Below the pieces are notes generated by a model. The model did no database searches. It was not told the origin of the DNA and worked only from the letters and a program-made list of their open reading frames with translations. Both the position numbers and the translations under genes were made by a program. Of a stretch of 64,000 nucleotides of DNA, positions 23,561-36,153 are shown piece after piece; position 1 is the first letter of the stretch, and every line of letters begins with the position of its first letter. Where the stretch lies: the NCBI GenBank assembly GCA_037389465.1, contig JAZARR010000088.1, forward strand, positions 2,480,001 through 2,544,000, given 5' to 3'. The DNA comes from Baylisascaris procyonis. Lineage: Eukaryota > Nematoda > Chromadorea > Rhabditida > Ascarididae.

Positions 23561-26500
23561 TTCTTCCCCATCCAGCTGATATTCAAATTCCTTTCCCATC
23601 CAGCTGATATTCAAATTCATTTCCCATCCAGCTGATATTCAAATTCATTTCCCATCCAGCTGATATTCAAATTCATTTCCCATCCAGCTGATATTCAAAT
23701 TCATTTCCCATCCAGCTGATATTCAAATTCATTTCCCATCCAGCTGATATTCAAATTCCTTTCCCATCCAGCTGATATTCAAATTCATTTCCCATCCAGC
23801 TGATATTCAAATTCATTTCCCATCCAGCTGATATTCAAATTCCTTTCCCATCCAGCTGATATTCAAATTCATTTCCCATCCAGCTGATATTCAAATTCAT
23901 TTCCCATCCAGCTGATATTCAAATTCCTTTCCCATCCAGCTGATATTCAAATTCATTTCCCATGCAGCTGATATTCAAATTCATTTCCCATCCAGCTGAT
24001 ATTCAAATTCATTTCCCATCCAGCTGATATTCAAATTCCTTTCCCATCCAGCTGATATTCAAATTCATTTCCCATCCAGCTGATATTCAAATTCATTTCC
24101 CATCCAGCTGATATTCAAATTCCTTTCCCATCCAGCTGATATTCAAATTCATTTCCCATCCAGCTGATATTCAAATTCATTTCCCATCCAGCTGATATTC
24201 AAATTCCTTTCCCATCCAGCTGATATTCAAATTCATTTCCCATCCAGCTGATATTCAAATTCATTTCCCATCCAGCTGATATTCAAATTCCTTTCCTATC
24301 CAGCTGATATTCAAATTCCTTTCCTATCCAGCTGATATTCAAATTCATTTCCCATCCAGCTGATATTCAAATTCCTTTCCGATCCAGCTGATATTCAAAT
24401 TCCTTTCCCATCCAGCTGATATTCAAATTCATTTCCCATCCAGCTAATATTCAAATTCCTTTCCCATCCAGCTGATATTCAAATTCCTTTCCTATCCAGC
24501 TGATATTCAAATTCCTTTCCCATCCAGCTGATATTCAAATTCATTTCCCATCCAGCTAATATTCAAATTCCTTTCCTATCCAGCTGATATTCAAATTCCT
24601 TTCCCATCCAGCTGATATTCAAATTCATTTCCCATCCAGCTAATATTCAAATTCCTTTCCCATCCAGCTGATATTCAAATTCCTTTCCTATCCAGCTGAT
24701 ATTCAAATTCCTTTCCCATCCAGCTGATATTCAAATTCCTTTCCCATCCAGCTGATATTCAAATTCATTTCCCATCCAGCTGATATTCAAATTCCTTTCC
24801 CATCCAGCTGATATTCAAATTCATTTCCCATCCAGCTGATATTCAAATTCATTTCCCATCCAGCTGATATTCAAATTCCTTTCCTATCCAGCTGATATTC
24901 AAATTCCTTTCCCATCCAGCTGATATTCAAATTCCTTTCCCATCCAGCTGATATTCAAATTCATTTCCCATCCAGCTGATATTCAAATTCATTTCCCATC
25001 CAGCTGATATTCAAATTCATTTCCCATCCAGCTGATATTCAAATTCCTTTCCCATCCAGCTGATATTCAAATTCATTTCCCATCCAGCTGATATTCAAAT
25101 TCATTTCCCATCCAGCTAATATTCAAATTCCTTTCCTATCCAGCTGATATTCAAATTCCTTTCCCATCCAGCTGATATTCAAATTCATTTCCCATCCAGC
25201 TAATATTCAAATTCCTTTCCCATCCAGCTGATATTCAAATTCCTTTCCTATCCAGCTGATATTCAAATTCCTTTCCCATCCAGCTGATATTCAAATTCCT
25301 TTCCCATCCAGCTGATATTCAAATTCATTTCCCATCCAGCTGATATTCAAATTCCTTTCCCATCCAGCTGATATTCAAATTCATTTCCCATCCAGCTGAT
25401 ATTCAAATTCATTTCCCATCCAGCTGATATTCAAATTCCTTTCCTATCCAGCTGATATTCAAATTCCTTTCCCATCCAGCTGATATTCAAATTCCTTTCC
25501 CATCCAGCTGATATTCAAATTCATTTCCCATCCAGCTGATATTCAAATTCATTTCCCATCCAGCTGATATTCAAATTCATTTCCCATCCAGCTGATATTC
25601 AAATTCCTTTCCCATCCAGCTGATATTCAAATTCATTTCCCATCCAGCTGATATTCAAATTCATTTCCCATCCAGCTGATATTCAAATTCCTTTCCCATC
25701 CAGCTGATATTCAAATTCATTTCCCATCCAGCTGATATTCAAATTCATTTCCCATCCAGCTGATATTCAAATTCCTTTCCCATCCAGCTGATATTCAAAT
25801 TCATTTCCCATCCAGCTGATATTCAAATTCATTTCCCATCCAGCTGATATTCAAATTCCTTTCCCATCCAGCTGATATTCAAATTCATTTCCCATCCAGC
25901 TGATATTCAAATTCATTTCCCATCCAGCTGATATTCAAATTCCTTTCCCATCCAGCTGATATTCAAATTCATTTCCCATGCAGCTGATATTCAAATTCAT
26001 TTCCCATCCAGCTGATATTCAAATTCATTTCCCATCCAGCTGATATTCAAATTCCTTTCCCATCCAGCTGATATTCAAATTCATTTCCCATCCAGCTGAT
26101 ATTCAAATTCATTTCCCATCCAGCTGATATTCAAATTCCTTTCCCATCCAGCTGATATTCAAATTCATTTCCCATCCAGCTGATATTCAAATTCATTTCC
26201 CATCCAGCTGATATTCAAATTCCTTTCCCATCCAGCTGATATTCAAATTCATTTCCCATCCAGCTGATATTCAAATTCATTTCCCATCCAGCTGATATTC
26301 AAATTCCTTTCCTATCCAGCTGATATTCAAATTCCTTTCCTATCCAGCTGATATTCAAATTCATTTCCCATCCAGCTGATATTCAAATTCCTTTCCGATC
26401 CAGCTGATATTCAAATTCCTTTCCCATCCAGCTGATATTCAAATTCATTTCCCATCCAGCTAATATTCAAATTCCTTTCCCATCCAGCTGATATTCAAAT

Positions 26501-27622
26501 TCCTTTCCTATCCAGCTGATATTCAAATTCCTTTCCCATCCAGCTGATATTCAAATTCATTTCCCATCCAGCTAATATTCAAATTCCTTTCCTATCCAGC
26601 TGATATTCAAATTCCTTTCCCATCCAGCTGATATTCAAATTCATTTCCCATCCAGCTAATATTCAAATTCCTTTCCCATCCAGCTGATATTCAAATTCCT
26701 TTCCTATCCAGCTGATATTCAAATTCCTTTCCCATCCAGCTGATATTCAAATTCCTTTCCCATCCAGCTGATATTCAAATTCATTTCCCATCCAGCTGAT
26801 ATTCAAATTCCTTTCCCATCCAGCTGATATTCAAATTCATTTCCCATCCAGCTGATATTCAAATTCATTTCCCATCCAGCTGATATTCAAATTCCTTTCC
26901 TATCCAGCTGATATTCAAATTCCTTTCCCATCCAGCTGATATTCAAATTCCTTTCCCATCCAGCTGATATTCAAATTCATTTCCCATCCAGCTGATATTC
27001 AAATTCATTTCCCATCCAGCTGATATTCAAATTCATTTCCCATCCAGCTGATATTCAAATTCCTTTCCCATCCAGCTGATATTCAAATTCATTTCCCATC
27101 CAGCTGATATTCAAATTCATTTCCCATCCAGCTGATATTCAAATTCCTTTCCCATCCAGCTGATATTCAAATTCATTTCCCATCCAGCTGATATTCAAAT
27201 TCATTTCCCATCCAGCTGATATTCAAATTCCTTTCCCATCCAGCTGATATTCAAATTCATTTCCCATCCAGCTGATATTCAAATTCATTTCCCATCCAGC
27301 TGATATTCAAATTCATTTCCCATCCAGCTGATATTCAAATTCCTTTCCCATCCAGCTGATATTCAAATTCATTTCCCATCCAGCTGATATTCAAATTCAT
27401 TTCCCATCCAGCTGATATTCAAATTCCTTTCCGATCCAGCTGATATTCAAATTCCTTTCCCATCCAGCTGATATTCAAATTCATTTCCCATCCAGCTAAT
27501 ATTCAAATTCCTTTCCCATCCAGCTGATATTCAAATTCCTTTCCTATCCAGCTGATATTCAAATTCCTTTCCCATCCAGCTGATATTCAAATTTCTTTCA
27601 TATCCAACTGATATTTAAATTC
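23561..27622. repeat. 28-bp minisatellite, about 145 copies, with higher-order structure
   Basis: The unit is TTCCCATCCAGCTGATATTC followed by AAATTCAT or AAATTCCT. The array runs about 4.06 kb with degenerate edge units at both ends. Two common variants differ at one base (CATTTCCC or CCTTTCCC), and rarer ones carry TATCC, GATCC, CATGCAG or CTAAT. The rare variants recur at fixed distances: CATGCAG at 23,961 and 25,977, GATCC at 24,381 and 26,397, CTAAT at 24,444 and 26,460 and at 24,640 and 26,656, all 2,016 bp (72 units) apart. A 560-bp (20-unit) copy also lies within the first half. Each unit holds one CAGCTG. The 28-bp period is not a multiple of three, so it is not coding. Confidence 0.98.
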
Positions 27623-29610
27623 GCTTATATGTTTAGTACGTTGATTATTAGTTCATTGCTTGGTTTTTGTGCAAATTTCGTGGTTACGAACAGAAAGCGT
27701 TATGGATATGAATAAAGGAATTTTTTTATAGTGGCAACGAGTGTGGCTGATTTGCGTCACAATGGTGAAAATGAATGTCGATGAATCGCTGTTTCGTTTG
27801 CTGATTCCACCGAACTTTTCAACTCGTCAGTGATGCGTCCAACATCGTTTTATTAAGATACACTGCTTACATTCCAGCTGCATTTGATATATTAGGTCAT
27901 CTTTCATGATATAATCATGCTTTCAATTATATAGTTTTGCGTAATCAACGAGACGGGCTTGATCGAGGTAGAATTAAAATTCGTGTGATAAGAATGCTTT
28001 CTTATCTTTAAATATAGAAAGAGAATTGTCTCTAATTTTTAGAATATTTTCGATTAGAATTTTTTTTCCAAAATAGAAATAAATGGAATAAGTAGATTTC
28101 ATTTTTATTTGCAAAACTTTTTATTCGAATTAAAAGATAAAAATTTTTTTTTTTCGGATTATACTCTCGTCATTGAGATGACGTTGAAAAAATACATTGC
28201 AAAAATTTTTTGTTTTTCTTGCAAAGATTAACGTCAGAAGGTGGGTTGTGATGCTGAAAAGGTAAAGAGTGAATGTTGTACATTGAGGCGACTGCAAAGC
28301 CGGGAAACTGGAGGTGGGGTCGAAAAGTTTAATGTATATTGCTGAGCAATGAAAGTGCTCTGGTTTGACAGCAGTATCTGCAATAGCACATTCCTAATTA
28401 GCCATCGCATCGATTAGAATAGAAAGGCATACATAATCCGGCGTACTTTATTTGTTGGTTAATTATGAAACTGATTGTTCGGGTAAGCGAAATACTAAAG
28501 CGCATATCGTGCTAGTTGTTTTGATGCGTTTTCCCACCTCTTTTCCTATCATCAGTCATTTGAAGAGAAAATTTTCTTCCAGAAAAGTATAGATGAATGA
28601 CCTCAGATATGCTTTGGTGTTTTTTTTTTCAAATTTTCCATAATTCACTTCAGTTAACTTAATAATGTTCTATTATGAATGTGAACTTTGATTTGATTAC
28701 AAATAAAGGGGGATGGCACATATAATAAACACTAAAGTACACTTATTTAAAGCGTCTAAAATATTGAATCATATTTTAGTTAAATGAGCAAAACAATATG
28801 CTTGTTGACATAAGAAAAAAGAAATTTTTCGCATCAAATACGCTTGATATGCCCCCGTCCTTATTTCATACTTATACGGAACGTCTTTCATTCTACGTGA
28901 TTGTTGCATACTTTCCAAATTCGATCACCTCATTGATAGCGTTTTTTATTTTATTTTATTTTTTATTTTTTTTTGAATTGTTTGCGTCATCCTTACGAAG
29001 CAAACACTGTTGCATTACCTTTATGAGTGCGATGCTTTTGCATTAAAAAATTGTACACCTATGTTTGTGTCGATTTAAGAGACAGGTGAGCGATGAAGAT
29101 TCTCATTTCAGTTCATCGATTGCTATTTGAGATGAAAATATATGTCACATTTTTTGCGCTAATAAAATTGGCGAATTGCTAACATTGTTATTAATTGTTC
29201 CCTGTAAAACATTGTGGTATCTTACTTTATATAGGTTGAATTTTAATTATATGCATGGTCTTACTAAATTATTTTTAAACTTCGATCTATTCGATGTTTA
29301 TTGAAATGATCTCAAATTATTTATCGATAACCACAAAAACACCACGGCTTCCAGGAGCGAATTTTTTGATTGTTCATCTTTTTATGAGACAAAAATTTTT
29401 TATTACATTAATAAACTGATTTAATAAATTATGAAATTAACAAATGTCGAAAAATTTATTCTGTTGGAAATTTAAAATTCTCAAAAATTTGAATATTAGT
29501 AAAAAAAATTTTTTGCATAAGAAAATTTTATAAGACATTCATAAGCATGATTATACTGACGAGATTTTTATAACTTTCGAAAAATCCTTAAACATCGATC
29601 ATAGAGAATA
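27623..29610. other. AT-rich intergenic region
   Basis: Very AT-rich. A plus-strand open frame at 28,798-29,046 is Phe/Ile/Leu-rich and looks like chance. No splice-supported exon seen. Confidence 0.4.
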
Positions 29611-31183
29611 ATGGGTGAAGTGAGTACAGTAGTTTACTTTCGTAGTGTACTTATTTCACTCATAATTAAAAAATCGTATTTAATTGGTTTGATCTTAGTT
29701 TCAAATCGCGATCTGATTTGCGAAAAAAAAAAAAAAAGACAACTTCTTTAGTGATAAAAATTGAAACTACGATGATCCGTCAAGAAATCTTTGCACTTTT
29801 CTAAAAAAAAAAAAAAAAAGAAATATTCTCTAATATTTTTCATATTGGACGTTTTATCTTTTAAGATTGTTAATCTCTTTGAAAATTTTCTCAATTATTT
29901 GAATATTTATTATCAATTATAATCAGAAAATTTATTTGCTAATCACAATTAGCCATAAATCGAAATCCATCCCATTTTGATCATAAAATCTCACATTTAT
30001 TTCTCGTAATATCACTGCGATTATAATCTAATTTCAGATATTGCTTGTACAATAGTATGTTCAGCAGCGCTGTTTAGTGGCCTAATGAAAACATTGACGA
30101 GACGATAATTCGATCAGCCATCTATCTCCCTAAATGTCCTAATCAACTTTCGGTAAGCAGTAAAGTGCATCTTGAGCGTCTGAAGACTTCTTTATTTGTT
30201 CAATTTCATTTCATAAACTCCATGCAGCTATGAGTATTAATCACTTTCAGTGTAAATCTATGCTTATAATGCGTTGCATAGATCTATCATGTTGCACCTC
30301 TCGATGACAGAAAAATTCAACAGTCAATTAAACGACAAAACATTCAACAAGCAGACGAGCAATTTTTAATGGCAACAAGATCAGAAGATTATCTTATTAT
30401 ATATCTCTTCGAACATATTCTGAAGTCTTTGATTACAGGCTCGTACTATGAGGTCAGGATGTCTGAAAGTCGGGATCTCTGCAGTAGGGTGAACGATGTT
30501 CGAGAATCTTATAGAAGGCATGAAATTTGATTTAGAAATTGACTGGTGGGTTATGAGAGGTATTGATAAAGTATTTTAATATTGATATTTTAGATAAGAA
30601 AAGAGAGATTCGAGTGAATCAATTGCGTGATTTACGTGATTCGTTTATGTTGGCTTTACTATTGTCCATCGAGAACGCGGCGATTGCTGCACGAATTTCA
30701 CTTTCTGAAAGTTTTAGAGGTCGGTTCGTTGTGGTTCATCCATAACTATACATCAAATACAATCAGGATGTCGCTTTTTCCTGGAATATATCCAGGATTT
30801 CCTGGATATTTCCTGGGATGAAGAATATTCTTCAACGAAACTTTCAGTAAGAGTTATTTGTCATTTTTCAGAAACGTGAGCAATGAAGACATAGATGGTA
30901 AGATTCGGTGATTTCTTTTTTAATAGAGAATTTTAACGAGAGGATTTTGAACATTCCTAAATAATGGAACCCATCAGTTAAATCTTAACTGATATTTAAA
31001 AAAAATTCAAAGGTATTGTTCAATCGATTCATTTATAAACGTAAATTTAAAAGAAAAAATTCCTATGTAACTGTTCGAAGATTCCGGAGATTTTCAGATG
31101 ACTGGATTATATCGAAATTGAGGATGTATACAAATGGTGCGCCAGGAAGAAAAAAAACCACAACAAGAAATACCGGAATCTGA
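29611..31183 (+). CDS. Unidentified small spliced gene with a basic tail
   Basis: Proposed exons: 29611-29619 (ATG GGT GAA, then GTGAGT), 30078-30152, 30572-30723 (acceptor could be 30,594 instead), 30872-30897 and 31098-31183 (TGA). The model gives about 115 residues in frame. The last exons are strong: GTCATTTTTCAG, then NVSNEDID, then GAGATTTTCAG into DDWIISKLRMYTNGAPGRKK and a Thr/Arg-rich end. The middle exon is helical and hydrophobic (LRDLRDSFMLALLLSIENAA), perhaps one membrane or coiled-coil helix. The first exon and the 30,572 acceptor are weak, so an exon may be missing. No family recognised; the opposite strand is also open in part of the middle exon. Confidence 0.4.
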
Positions 31184-31389
31184 ACAGTAAGAAATGCTAA
31201 AATCGAAAACTGAAATTACTCAATGCGTTAAATATTTTGATAAAAAAGATGCAAAAAAAGCATTATTGAATGGGAGGGAATGCTTAAACTGGTCTCAGCG
31301 ATAAAGTGAACTTGATTCTGTAGTTTTTTAAAGTCCTTTTCTTAGACCTGAAATGAATTAAGGCAAAAAAAAAAAATTGAACATTAGAG

Positions 31390-31779
31390 ATGAACGGAAA
31401 ATTTCGTGCGTTCGATAATCGCTACGCGAATGCAATGAAATTACGCCGTCGGTCTTTTTTTTTTTTTTTACTACTGTTATGTTTATATTTTGGACTTGGT
31501 AATTAACGTCAATTGGTGAGTATCGCTTTTGGCAATCGCTATTTTGACGGGTTATTTTCGCTGTGAAACGCCTCCACCATTGTGAAAATGATTAAACGCT
31601 TTTCGCACTTTACTCCCCGCATGGGCACTTTCGATGCAGGACACTTGCGCCATGGGCAAATCCCCCGTGTGACACATTTTTTAGTCAGTCGTACTGCTTA
31701 TTTCATGTACAAAGTATATGCCATTAACGTTTCCAACGTGGTCAATATGTGCGGCGAAAGTTTGCAAAAAAAGAAGTGA
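31390..31779 (+). CDS. Candidate type II membrane protein, probably N-terminal part
   Basis: The ATG follows ACATTAG by two bases (likely trans-splice). Exon 1 (31390-31498) encodes a short basic head, KLRRRS, then a run FFFFLLLLCLYFGL, the layout of a type II signal-anchor such as in Golgi glycosyltransferases. Exon 2 (31640-31779) joins in phase 1 after CGATGCAG and reads GHLRHGQIPRVTHFLVSRTA to TGA. This gives about 82 residues. A donor at AAA/GTATAT (about 31,711) could lead to further exons not found. The four Phe codons lie in a run of 15 T, so a sequencing or slippage error there would break the frame. Confidence 0.35.
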
Positions 31780-34700
31780 AACTTTGAGATTGTTATAGGT
31801 ATAGTTTTGCTCTCATAACGGTAATTTATCGTAAGAAGTTCAGTATTCTATAAAGATAATAAAATTATTTGTTATTCTTTTGAGAACAAATTGCCCTCAG
31901 CTAGAAAATATTCCTTCTTCGTTTTCATAAAGAAGTGGAAAGAGGATTGTCTTTTTTTTTTAATCAAATATTATTATTGTGAGAATATCATTTTCCTTCT
32001 TCGTTCCTATTTTTGTATTAGAAAATCTTTAAATAACCTTCTAAGAAAAGTTACTGTTGAAAGGAAATCGTTTAGTCGTTCTCTAATAGAACAGTGATAA
32101 AAGCCTATTAAGTGAAGAAGGTAATCAAACTCAAAACAACACCATATCTTCTAAAATATTCTCATAATTCAAAAATTAATTACTATAAATTATTTCCCAC
32201 TACCATCTTAACATATACATCACCATTTGGAACTTTTGCACCATATTAATGAACGATTTATTATGCAAATTAACAACAGATTTGTTTCCTGTTGAATTCT
32301 TTTGCATGAGACCACTTCGCTGCAAATCCTTTCGGTCTCTCTTTAGAAAGAGATGGGAGGAAGGGGGGGAAGGGGGAGGGGAGGGAAGGATGCTATTTTC
32401 TTGCCGTCGATGAGGGTGATGTACAGATATGTTTTCACGTTTTACTTAGTTCGCTATATGTATCGTTATCGTTAACGTTTCACTGTGACGACATTTTCGC
32501 ATTGCCAAAGACATAGATTGAACCAAAAAATCAACCACAAAAAAAAAGAAGTAATTACAAATTCAAAATAAGGGAATAGACGAAGTAAGGAGGGAGGGAA
32601 TGGGGGGGGGGGGGGAGTATTGACTGCCACCTGAAAACTATCCTCTCCTCCTCCCCCCTCCCCCACCCCTAAAAAATTGGTTGCGAGGAATTAGATATAT
32701 TATCTGAGTCATTGCTATATTATTCAATTTTTTTTTTCTATATTTTTAGAATTTCATTTCGAAACAAAATAGAAACATTAAAAAATTTGAAATTTAGACC
32801 GAGTGATATAATCTCAATTGATTATATAAGTTTATTTTATTGAAAAATATAATGTCTTCAACTTTTATAATTTCTTATGAGTATATAGATTGAAAATAGA
32901 ACAATCGGCAATTATAACTAATTAATGTCAATGAAATCTTGAGATATTTTCTATGCGCGAATATGATTTCACCATAGATGAGTAAATATTCCAACAGTAT
33001 AAATCATAAATATCGCAATATACATTATATATGGGATTATTATTCTATAAAAGTTTTTTTTTTTTTTAGTTGAAAATACCAAACTATTTTTATTAAAGAT
33101 TATATTGTATGCAACCTATAAAAGTTAGCAAAAATACCTCAACGAGAATTTTTTAATGCACATAATTGATGAGAAATAACCCCATTCAATGGTTTTGTGA
33201 ATCAATTTCGTTACGAACGATATGCAGCGATCAAGACTAAAAACCTGAAAGAGGTCCCTTAAAGCCTGGAAGTTCTATGTATACCTTAAGAAAAAGTGGG
33301 AAGGATGGAGCAGAAGATAATACGGCAAAAGTTATCGAAGACGGTTGTGATCAATTAATTTCACTAATGGTGCCGTTTGTATGATCGGCTTTAAGTAAGC
33401 GGATATAAAGCAATTAGTGGCACTTTAATGCATTACGAAACCTATCTATTCTATCGTCATAATCGTGAGGCACTCAAATCATCTGCTTTATTTGCTTTCC
33501 CTCTCTAATAAGGTTTCTTCCGCTTCTCTAACTTGCTTTCCATTCGATCCACTTTTATGAAAAGGTTACCGTTAATGCACCTTATGAAAATGCTTTATTT
33601 TTTGCATAAAATAGTGATTGAAAGATAATAAATTTAAAAAAAAGGTCAAACAAATAAATAAATGGGAGGATGAGATTTGAAGTAGATAGAGTGAAAAAAT
33701 CCGGGTGAAAACGAAAAAATCTGAAAATAAAACTAGATGTTTTAAGGACTATAGGTTATCCGTTTATTTAACTTTATGAAAGAAATATGCAAATTCATGA
33801 ATTAAAAAACCATAGCAATTCAGCACCTTCTATAAGCAGGATAAGCGGCAATCAGAGTGACACAATTTAGGGATATAGAGAGTGCAGCCAATAATAACAA
33901 TAAATAAATAAGAAATATTGAAATTATTCATAAATTTTGTGAGAATCGAATATATTTCTAACGTGATGACGTTTGCAATGCATCTATAACAATATTCGTG
34001 AAGGTAATATAAGAGCGCTTACCTATGTATTAGTTCTTCCAAACGACTAGTTGTGTCTATGATGTAGTAAAATGCTTGAGAGCGTTTGTAATTCACATGA
34101 AAGTTTGAATCTAAATGAAGCTTATCTGAGCTCACGTTAATTGATTACTGCACTTTCTCGAAATTAGAGAATCTAATCTTCTCTTGGTTAAGAGCTGAAA
34201 TCACTACGCTGAGCACAGACACAAAGTGTGTTCAATAAAATTACTCAAAAAAAAAAAAAAAAAAAAATGCAGCCTTAAAATCAATACGAACACCAACGAA
34301 TTACAATCATAACTCTCGGCTAGCTCTGTATTTTCTCGCAATTTGCCGCAACTTTCTCATCATTAAACAAAGAGGTGGTGATAACGCTAATACGGCATAA
34401 ATGCACTAAAATAAGCATTTTTGCGATGCTAGCAAGTGTTCAAAAAATAACAAACTCCGTAGCGGTGATAATCTAATACTAGATGGCATCGAACGGCTTC
34501 TCACGGTTTCCGTTCAATGATACAATCACTACTGTTACATTCTTTATGCGAATAATTAATAAGTAATGCATCTCTGAATTTAACACCTCTTAGAGGTTGT
34601 ATTTGATGGCGATGATGCACTACTTAGTGGTAATAGTGGGCGTATATGCAAAAAAAAAAAGCAGTTCGCAGTACGAATGCTCTCTGAGTGTGACGTGTGA

Positions 34701-36143
34701 TGTGTGTGGCTTATCATTAATTACCGGGCTTTTGTGCACGTATGCTTGCTTGCATCGTCTCTTGCCTATCCGATTGTTGCAACTTATTTCAGTGCTAGGC
34801 TTGTTCTATAGCTAGGCTTCAATGCATACTTCTATTTACTGGCTAGCAGTGCGCCCGTTTTGCTTTTCACTGAAAAATTGGGTAGGCATTTCGGTCAGCA
34901 ATCGACATACCTGGATTGCGCCATTAGCGCCGTTTCACTATTTTGTAACTGTAACATAGTTCTTAAAACACTTGATATAATTAGCGTTAGAAGGATTATG
35001 CTTGTATTATACCTATATTCCCCATTTTTATAACTCATTAACCCTCCTCCCCAACACCTTCTGCCTTCCTCTCACAACGGAGATTTAGCAATTCTTCTTG
35101 TGGATTGTCGATCACCTAGAGATTGTAAAACTTTGATTCGTGAAATCGCTACTGAACTATGCATTTAAAGGTTTTCCGTTCGAGGCGCAAAATATTAATG
35201 TTAACCCAGCATCCTTTGTCATTTTCCCAAGGAGGTAGGAAAGTGGAGGAAAAGGAACCTATGAGAGAGGGTGAAAGCACATTTATGAATGATATGATTT
35301 ATAAATTTTCTTCAGAAGAGTAAAACTTATGAGTCTATATCGTCATCGACTAAAAAGATGTTGATCAAGTTCGTCAATTCCTTAATAAAGGGCGGTACCG
35401 TGGGGTTAGCTTAACTACGCCTCTATTTGATGAAGTGCGCTTCCTTCTAGTAGTATTGGAGGGTGTAGGATGCGTGATTTTACTATGTGAGAATCGGCTC
35501 ATCATTAAGATCTCTATATAGTTGAGTTGTTTTATAAGTTTATAAAACACAATTGGCTGAATTTTTCTTGCATAATTTTGAGTGATTTCTCTATTCATAA
35601 ATTTTTTTATTCAATAGAACTCTTTTGGCAGATCCGATTTCTTATATAACCATATGAGATCTACGTGAAATTTCGTGCCATATGGGATCTACAGGAATGG
35701 AAAAAAAATTTTCCGTATCAAAAAATATGTGATAAGAGACAGTTCACTGAAATAAGTCTATAATCGATAATGTTAATTGGAGTGTGGGTATTTTAGTTCT
35801 TAGAATATTGTATGTCATTTTTTTAAATATCTTTGATTAATATATTAGTGTTGCTCAGATTGTTTCATTTCTTCGCGGAGACGTTTTTTCTTCAAAATAG
35901 TATTTCAAAATAATCCACAAATGAAATTCGCTATTTCTTATTGATGTTTATTAGTATTCAATTTTGGAATATTGCTGATATATTTACTCTTCGTTGTAAT
36001 TTGAGGTCAGTTTCAAAAACTTTGATGAAATATTCAAGGGAAGTTTCTCAAAATGTAATTAGCATTAAACGATGATCCGTTGCGTTATGTTGGACGTTTT
36101 ATTTATGTGAGGACCAATATGGGAATTAAAAGAGCTCAATTTC
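31780..36143. other. Long AT-rich intergenic region
   Basis: Contains G runs (32,370; 32,605-32,617), A runs (34,247-34,267) and many weak open frames. A possible short exon at 35,094-35,168 (ATTTAG, then ILLVDCRSPRDCKTLIREIA, to TAA) has a faint rhodanese-like start but no partner exon. An open frame at 34,597-34,815 is hydrophobic and unassigned. No gene is called with confidence. Confidence 0.35.
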
Positions 36144-36153
36144 AGCACTATTA

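Noticed and set aside
23561..27622. CRISPR-like array
   Set aside because: Repeats are directly adjacent without unique spacers, in a eukaryotic intron-bearing context: a minisatellite.
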